Shown here in pieces: positions 6,291 through 8,665 of a stretch of DNA of 8,665 nt. The notes beneath the pieces were generated by a model that was not told the DNA's origin, made no database searches, and saw only the letters and a list, made by a program, of their open reading frames with translations. The stretch comes from Saprospiraceae bacterium. GTDB taxonomy: Bacteria > Bacteroidota > Bacteroidia > Chitinophagales > Saprospiraceae. The stretch's first letter is position 1, and each line of letters begins with the position of its first letter. The DNA lies in NCBI GenBank assembly GCA_020849825.1, contig JADZFP010000196.1:1-8665 (forward strand). Reading direction: 5' to 3'. The translations under genes and the position numbers were made by a program.

Positions 6291-8665
6291 TTATTTCGCA
6301 GCCGCCTTCTTCGATGCTTTGGCAGGCGCCTCGGCTTCTTTGGCAGGCGCAGCTTCCACTGCTTTACCGGCCAGTACTTCTTCGCGGGTAAGGTCGACGA
6401 CAAGTGCCGATGCGACGAATACCGAGGAGTAAGTACCGAAAATCATACCCACCAACATACCGAAGGCAAAACCTTTGATCGCGCTGCCACCAAAGATGAA
6501 CAGCAGCAACACGACGAAAATAACAGTACCCGAAGTGATCAAGGTACGGCTCAGCGTGGTGTTGATGGCCGCGTTGAGCACTTCCTGTTTGGGGCGTCCG
6601 GTATAAAGGTTAATGAATTCGCGGATACGGTCGTAAACGATTACCGTGTCGTTGACGGAGAAACCAATTACCGTCAGGATACAGGCGATGATTGCCTGGT
6701 CGATTTCCAGCGAGAAGGGTACGATACCGTGCAGCAAGGCAAAGAAGCCAAGCGTAATCAAAACGTCGTGTGCAAGCGAGAGCACAGCGCCGAGCGAAAA
6801 CTGCCAGCGGCGGAAACGAATGAGCAGGTAAAGGAAGATGGCAGCCAATGCCCAGGCCGCGGCTTTATAAGAAGATGCGCGGATATCGTCTGCTACCAGA
6901 GCAGTTACCTGGCTGGAGGAAATAATATGCGTTCCGGCCGAATCCGTCTTTTTCAGTTCGCTGAGCGGCACATCCACACCGCCGGCTTTCAGACCTTCAT
7001 GCAATTTGGCAATTACATTGTCCATGGCCGTACCGCTGCGGTCGTCGATACCGTAAGCAGTCGTAATGTTCAGGGTATTGTTGGTGCTCACCGATTTGAT
7101 GATCGGGTTGGCGCCGCCAAATGCCTGCGTAAGCGGGCCGCGCAATTGTTCGGCATCCACCGGGCGGTCAAACTGTACGTTGAAGGAGTAGCCGCCTTTA
7201 AAGTCGACACCCAATTCGAAACCGCGCGTTACCATGGCAAAAATGCCGATACCGATGAAAACGGCAGAAACCATGTAAGCGATTTTGCGCTTGCCCATCC
7301 AGTCGACATTGATGCCCACCAGCCATTTTTCCGTCCAGGGGAAACTGTACGACATTTCAGTGCGGTTCGACCACCAGTCAGTAAAGTAACGACCCATAAG
7401 TACGGCAGTGAACATCGTGGTGAAAATACCCACGGTCAGTACGGTACCGAAACCTTTGATCGGGCCGAGACCGAAGTACACCAGTACGATAGCCGTCAGA
7501 AGGGTGGTTACGTTGGCGTCGATAATGGACGGCAAAGCGTGTACAAAACCCTCGCGGATGGCTTTTGCAGTAGGCAATCCGGCTCGAATCTCTTCCCGGA
7601 TGCGTTCGTAAATAATTACGTTGGCGTCCACTGCGGCGGCAAGCGTCAGTACGATACCGGCAATACCCGGCAGGGTCAGTACCGTACCCATGGAAGCCAG
7701 GGTGCCGAGGATAAAGAAGATGTTGGCAAGCAGCGCAACGACTGCTACCACACCGCCTTTATTGTAGTAGCCGTACATAAAGGCGCACAACAAGGCCACC
7801 GACAGAAGCATTGTCATCAGCGACTTGTTAATATTGTCGGCGCCAAGCGAAGGACCGACCTGACTTTCCTGAACGATGTGCGTACCGGCCGGCAGTTTAC
7901 CTACCTGCAGGATATTCGCAAGGTCCTGGGCTTCTTCGAGTGTGAAGTTGCCGGTGATCGAGGAGACACCGCCTTCGATCGGATTGATGACACGCGGGGC
8001 GCTGGCTACTTCGTCGTCGAGCACGATGGCGATCTCGCGATTGCCGTTTTGTGCGGCGACGGTCGTCATTTCAGCCCAGGTGCGGGCGCCTTCGTTGTTC
8101 ATGCTCAGGCTGACGCCTACGTCGCCGGTTGTCGGGTCGGGCTGGGCGCTGGCGTTGGTCACAACGGAGCCGTCGAGACGCGGTTTGTCGGAGTTGCGGA
8201 ATTTTCTAACGCCGTACAATTCGTATTTACCGGTCGTACCGCCGGCTTCTTCGCCGGTTTCCTGTACCGATTTCATGCTCCAGCGAAACTCGACATCACC
8301 GGGGAAGAGTTGTTTGACCTCGGGACGGGACAGGTAGTCCGAGATCGTCTTCATTTTATTTTTATCGGCATAAGCCAGCACGGCGCTTTGGTCGTAGCCG
8401 CTCATCGCCATGAGCGTAAGCAGCGGACCCTTTTTCATATCGGCATTGGCCGGGCGGTCCGTGATTCTCATCTCCTTCGGCTTGGTTGTATCCGGTTGGC
8501 CATCGGGGCCGTTCGGGTACACGTAGGAGGTGTCTTTTACCATTTGAGTGGACTTGGCCGTGGTATCATTGCTGGCCAGCGCCGCCAGTTTAAGGTCGGC
8601 TGCAATAAAGCCGTCTTTGATGCCGGGGTCGCCATACCGGTAGGTTTCCCCGACTTCCAGCTTGG
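6291..8665 (-). CDS. secDF: Protein translocase subunit SecDF (fused), 5' end cut off
   Basis: This is a proton-driven accessory subunit of the Sec translocon in the inner membrane that pulls secreted proteins out on the periplasmic side. 790 codons are visible. The frame is open to the right edge, so roughly the first 200 residues of a typical Bacteroidota SecDF are missing. An internal ATG at 8543 is not the true start, because conserved-looking coding sequence (KLEVGETYRYGDPG) continues upstream. The SecD part has the periplasmic P1/head region, then six membrane helices with motif D5, LPGIAGIVLT followed by AAVDANVIIYERIREE; the functional Asp codon is at 7628-7626. The SecF part begins near 7340 (VDWMGKRK), has FELGVDFKGG and carries motif D6, GFSVNDTVIVYDRIRE, with Asp codon 6650-6648. 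SecD and SecF are joined in one frame, as is usual in this phylum. The C-terminal tail (AAPAKEAEAPAKASKKAAAK) is a low-complexity Ala/Lys extension. A strong terminator follows. Confidence 0.97.
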   Translation of the reverse strand, partial: KLEVGETYRYGDPGIKDGFIAADLKLAALASNDTTAKSTQMVKDTSYVYPNGPDGQPDTTKPKEMRITDRPANADMKKGPLLTLMAMSGYDQSAVLAYADKNKMKTISDYLSRPEVKQLFPGDVEFRWSMKSVQETGEEAGGTTGKYELYGVRKFRNSDKPRLDGSVVTNASAQPDPTTGDVGVSLSMNNEGARTWAEMTTVAAQNGNREIAIVLDDEVASAPRVINPIEGGVSSITGNFTLEEAQDLANILQVGKLPAGTHIVQESQVGPSLGADNINKSLMTMLLSVALLCAFMYGYYNKGGVVAVVALLANIFFILGTLASMGTVLTLPGIAGIVLTLAAAVDANVIIYERIREEIRAGLPTAKAIREGFVHALPSIIDANVTTLLTAIVLVYFGLGPIKGFGTVLTVGIFTTMFTAVLMGRYFTDWWSNRTEMSYSFPWTEKWLVGINVDWMGKRKIAYMVSAVFIGIGIFAMVTRGFELGVDFKGGYSFNVQFDRPVDAEQLRGPLTQAFGGANPIIKSVSTNNTLNITTAYGIDDRSGTAMDNVIAKLHEGLKAGGVDVPLSELKKTDSAGTHIISSSQVTALVADDIRASSYKAAAWALAAIFLYLLIRFRRWQFSLGAVLSLAHDVLITLGFFALLHGIVPFSLEIDQAIIACILTVIGFSVNDTVIVYDRIREFINLYTGRPKQEVLNAAINTTLSRTLITSGTVIFVVLLLFIFGGSAIKGFAFGMLVGMIFGTYSSVFVASALVVDLTREEVLAGKAVEAAPAKEAEAPAKASKKAAAK

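Overview
The window looks like ordinary chromosomal DNA of a Bacteroidota bacterium, possibly Saprospiria-like. Three observations support this: a single fused SecDF polypeptide, start codons without clear Shine-Dalgarno sequences, and several matches to the Bacteroidota -7 promoter element TAnnTTTG. Base composition looks even and moderately GC-rich by eye. I see no mobile element, CRISPR array, rRNA or tRNA, and no sign of recent transfer.

Layout from left to right. (1) Bases 1-873, minus strand: an unrecognised soluble protein whose 3' end runs off the window. (2) Bases 915-2315, plus strand: a DUF2142-type polytopic membrane protein, divergent from the first gene across a 41-base gap. (3) Bases 2321-2974, minus strand: phosphatidylserine decarboxylase (psd), convergent with the DUF2142 gene with 5 bases between their stop codons. 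(4) A 174-base divergent control region with a TAnnTTTG element facing each way. (5) Bases 3149-4180, plus strand: aspartate-semialdehyde dehydrogenase (asd). (6) Bases 4240-5718, plus strand: a long coiled-coil protein with DUF349-like segments and an acidic/lysine-rich tail, ended by a strong hairpin terminator. (7) Bases 5759-6166, minus strand: a small membrane protein resembling a two-transmembrane potassium channel without the usual selectivity filter. Its last codons are part of the preceding gene's terminator. (8) A strong terminator at 6217-6255. (9) Bases 6291-8665, minus strand: secDF, which lacks its N-terminal portion because it runs off the right edge.

The recognised genes are housekeeping: phosphatidylethanolamine synthesis (psd), the branch point to lysine, threonine, methionine and diaminopimelate (asd), and Sec-dependent export (secDF). 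They do not form an evident single pathway, and the alternating strands imply several independent transcription units. I found no convincing new multi-gene system. The items most worth a second look are the coiled-coil protein behind asd, the filter-less channel-like protein, the uncharacterised protein at the left edge, and the terminator built into a convergent reading frame.
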